A DNA stretch of 64,000 bases from Streptomyces cathayae (GTDB lineage: Bacteria; Actinomycetota; Actinomycetes; Streptomycetales; Streptomycetaceae): NCBI RefSeq assembly GCF_029760955.1, contig NZ_CP121682.1, positions 434,001 through 498,000 on the forward strand, written 5' to 3'. Below the pieces are notes generated by a model, which ran no database searches, was not told the DNA's origin, and saw only the letters and a program-made list of their open reading frames with translations. The stretch's first letter is position 1. Every line of letters starts with the position of its first letter. Positions 62,419 to 64,000 of this stretch are shown here, piece by piece. A program made the position numbers and the translations under genes.

Positions 62419-63185
62419 TCGGCGACTTCCCGCCCGGGCGGGAAGATGAGGGCCACGAGCGCCAGTCCGACCACGGCGCCGATCAGCTGCATGCCGATGA
62501 AGCCCGCGACCGAGCCGGGCGCGATGCCCGCGAACGTGTCGCTGAAGGCACGGCCGATGGTCACCGCGGGGTTCGCGAAGGACGTCGACGAGGTGAACCA
62601 GTAGGCGGCGCCGATGTAGGAGGCGACGGCGACGGGGGCGAATCGCAGCTGGTCGGTGCGGGCCAGGCCGAAGATCAGCAGGATCAGGCCGGCCGTGGCG
62701 ACGACCTCGCCGAGCAGCAGGTGCCCGGCGGACCGGTCGCGGGTCGACCACTCCACCAGCGGCTCGCCGAACATCGCGTCCGCCAGGATCGCTCCCGCGA
62801 TCGCACCCACGATCTGCGCGGGGACATAGACCGCCGCCTCGCGGGTTGTCACCCCCGCGCCACCGCGCCTGCCCGTCCACCACTCGGCCAGCGTGACAGC
62901 CGGGTTGAAGTGCGCGCCGGAGACCGGGCCGAACAGGAGGATCAGGACGCCGAGGCCGAAGACGGTGGCCAGGGAGTTGGCCAGCAACTGCACCCCGACG
63001 TCCTTCGTCAGCTCGGTGGCCTGGATACCGGAGCCGATCACCACCGCCACGAGGCCCGCGGCGCCGACCAGTTCGGCGGCGGCCCGGGCGGCCAGCGGCC
63101 TGCGGGGCGGGGTGGCGCCCGGAGCAGGCTGCGGTTCGGCCGCGGGTATCGCCGACTCCGCGGCAAAGTCGTGCGTGGCGGTCAA
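62415..63185 (-). CDS. MIP family aquaglyceroporin
   Basis: A 256-residue channel with six helices and two NPA motifs (SGAHFNPAVTLAEWW; STSFANPAVTIGRAF). I choose TTG 63185 because AAGGAG lies six bases upstream. The N-terminal ~30 residues are polar and Pro/Ala-rich. Channels of this subgroup sit in actinobacterial ars operons and let arsenite leave the cell, equivalent to AqpS. Context supports this: arsR lies 38 bp upstream, an arsenate reductase gene diverges beyond it and a flavoprotein overlaps downstream. Confidence 0.88.
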   Translation of the reverse strand: MTATHDFAAESAIPAAEPQPAPGATPPRRPLAARAAAELVGAAGLVAVVIGSGIQATELTKDVGVQLLANSLATVFGLGVLILLFGPVSGAHFNPAVTLAEWWTGRRGGAGVTTREAAVYVPAQIVGAIAGAILADAMFGEPLVEWSTRDRSAGHLLLGEVVATAGLILLIFGLARTDQLRFAPVAVASYIGAAYWFTSSTSFANPAVTIGRAFSDTFAGIAPGSVAGFIGMQLIGAVVGLALVALIFPPGREVAE

Positions 63186-63223
63186 CAAGGACTCCTTGGT
63201 GCAGTCGCCGGGGAGGCGAGGGA

Positions 63224-63532
63224 TCAGGGGCAGGACCGCTTGTTGTCGGCGGCCGTGCGGGCGGACTCGGCCAGCTCGGCGAACTGGCCCGCGAGGGAGG
63301 CGATGACGTCCGCGCGCAGCTTGTAGTAGGTGAACCGGCCGCACGGCTCCGTCTCCACGACCCCGGCCTCGCGCAGCACTCTCAAATGGTTGGAGAGGTT
63401 GGTCTGCTTGGCACCGGTCTCCTCCACCAGGTGGGTGGTGCACAGCGTCTCTTGGGCGAGCAGGGTCACGATCTGGAGCCTGAGCGGGTCGGCCAGAACC
63501 CGAATCAGATCAGTGTCGACTGACGTCAGCAT
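63224..63532 (-). CDS. arsR: ArsR-family arsenic repressor
   Basis: A 102-residue repressor: IRVLADPLRLQIVTLLAQET, LCTTHLVEETGAKQTNLSNH, LRVLREAGVVETEPCGRFTY. Cys in LCTTHL and in EPCGR could bind As(III), as in the actinobacterial ArsR types that do not use the classical ELCVCDL motif. It heads the minus-strand operon with the aquaglyceroporin and flavoprotein and probably also controls the divergent arsC. A perfect inverted repeat lies immediately upstream of the ATG. Confidence 0.88.
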   Translation of the reverse strand: MLTSVDTDLIRVLADPLRLQIVTLLAQETLCTTHLVEETGAKQTNLSNHLRVLREAGVVETEPCGRFTYYKLRADVIASLAGQFAELAESARTAADNKRSCP

Positions 63533-63533
63533 G

Positions 63534-63555
63534 CGCTGATACTCTCACATCAGCG
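63534..63555. promoter_or_regulatory. candidate ArsR operator
   Basis: CGCTGAT, eight bases (ACTCTCAC), ATCAGCG: a perfect 7-bp inverted repeat directly before the arsR start, between arsR and arsC. Confidence 0.6.
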
Positions 63556-63637
63556 GTGACTGACACCACCGGGTGCTGTTGTGGTCCATCTGTTGTGATC
63601 CGTGCCCGTCCCTGTTGCGAGACAAGAGAGACCTCTG

Positions 63638-64000
63638 ATGTCCGACAAGCCCTCCGTCCTCTTCGTCTGCGTCCACAACGCCGGCCGTTCCCAGATGGCC
63701 GCAGCGTGGCTGAGCCACCTGGCCGGGGGCCGCATCGAGGTCCGCTCCGCCGGCTCCAACCCGGGCGAGCACGTCAACCCGGCCGCCGTCGAGGCCATGG
63801 CGGAGGTCGGCATCGACATCTCCGCCGAGACCCCGAAGATCCTCACCGTCGACGCGGTCAAGGAGTCCGACGTCTGCATCACCATGGGCTGCGGCGACAC
63901 CTGCCCGGTCTTCCCCGGCAAGCGATACCTGGACTGGCAACTGGACGACCCGGCCGGCCAGGGCGTCGAGGCCGTCCGCCCGATCCGCGACGAGATCAAA
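63638..64000 (+). CDS. arsC: arsenate reductase, thioredoxin-coupled (ArsC), 3' end outside the window
   Basis: The first 121 codons are visible, starting ATG 63638 after GAGAG. The P-loop VCVHNAGRSQMA is the C-x5-R motif of the low-molecular-weight phosphatase fold, here with the first Cys at VCVHN. Further hallmarks are RSAGSNPGEHVNPAAVEAM and ITMGCGDTCPVFPGK with the Cys pair of the resolving cascade. It reduces As(V) to As(III), which the neighbouring aquaglyceroporin can release. About 10-20 residues are missing beyond the edge. Confidence 0.9.
   Translation, partial: MSDKPSVLFVCVHNAGRSQMAAAWLSHLAGGRIEVRSAGSNPGEHVNPAAVEAMAEVGIDISAETPKILTVDAVKESDVCITMGCGDTCPVFPGKRYLDWQLDDPAGQGVEAVRPIRDEIK

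Noticed and set aside
62415..63443. A longer aquaporin start upstream of 63185
   Set aside because: The extension runs antisense through arsR; AAGGAG at the right distance supports TTG 63185.
1..64000. rRNA genes, replication origin or a telomere end
   Set aside because: No rRNA motifs, DnaA-box cluster or dense terminal palindromes were seen; the chromosome-arm idea rests only on gene content.

Overview
The window reads as actinobacterial, almost certainly Streptomyces. Base composition is very GC-rich with strong third-position GC, several genes start with GTG or TTG, and many families are typical of the genus (a CebR-like LacI regulator with secreted GH12 and AA10 enzymes carrying CBM2 modules, SufC, PIG-L/ricin lectin, Dyp peroxidase). 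The density of broken genes and insertion-sequence debris points to an accessory region such as a chromosome arm. That location is an inference.

Layout. 1-5.5 kb: a DUF2156/MprF-like membrane protein overlapping a rhomboid-like protein, two damaged transporters and a secreted PIG-L deacetylase with a lectin domain. 5.7-11.3 kb: a truncated coiled-coil regulator, IS256 debris, a lactate/malate dehydrogenase-type gene, a roadblock-fold protein, an ArsR regulator and a decayed IS3 element. 11.4-16.8 kb: a cellulose locus with a LacI/CebR-like regulator, a GH12 endoglucanase with CBM2, a lytic polysaccharide monooxygenase (LPMO) with CBM2, and a second single-domain LPMO on the other strand. Four palindromes of the TGGGAGCGCTCCCA type lie at the promoters. 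17-24.9 kb: integrase debris, a flavin monooxygenase, one intact IS6-type element, an HExxH peptidase with a tail-to-tail small gene, and IS4, IS6, IS3 and IS110 remnants.

24.9-33.5 kb: a redox island. A Dyp peroxidase diverges from a beta-propeller gene that is cut by an IS256 element and followed by an IS3 element. Next comes a three-gene operon: GMC oxidoreductase, gluconate dehydrogenase subunit 3-like protein and ferritin-like protein. 33.5-38.3 kb: IS5 debris, coiled-coil/winged-helix, XRE and vWA fragments, and a berberine-bridge-type FAD oxidase. 38.4-40.8 kb: a tRNA-like cloverleaf ends three bases before the ATG of a 766-residue protein of unknown function, which is the most intriguing arrangement in the window. 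41-46.5 kb: SufC without its usual partners, a dead pyrophosphatase, DoxX, a VOC protein, a methyltransferase and more transposase debris. 47-51.8 kb: a PBP4-type carboxypeptidase, a GNAT-AAA+ fusion protein and a zinc alcohol dehydrogenase. 51.9-58.1 kb: IS6, IS3-like, IS1380 and Tn3 debris around a TMEM175-like channel and an NmrA-like gene. 58.1-64 kb: metal and arsenic genes, namely ArsR, a P1B-type ATPase that has lost its DKTG motif, a small [2Fe-2S] protein, a flavin monooxygenase, an aquaglyceroporin, a second ArsR and the start of an arsenate reductase.

Mobile DNA dominates. I see seven loci carrying ends of the same IS6-like element (three near full length), three IS3 elements, one IS256 plus a second IS256 end, and fragments of IS4, IS5, IS110, IS1380, Tn3, tyrosine recombinases and a further integrase-core transposase family. 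Only one transposase, the IS6-type gene at 19384-20103, looks intact.
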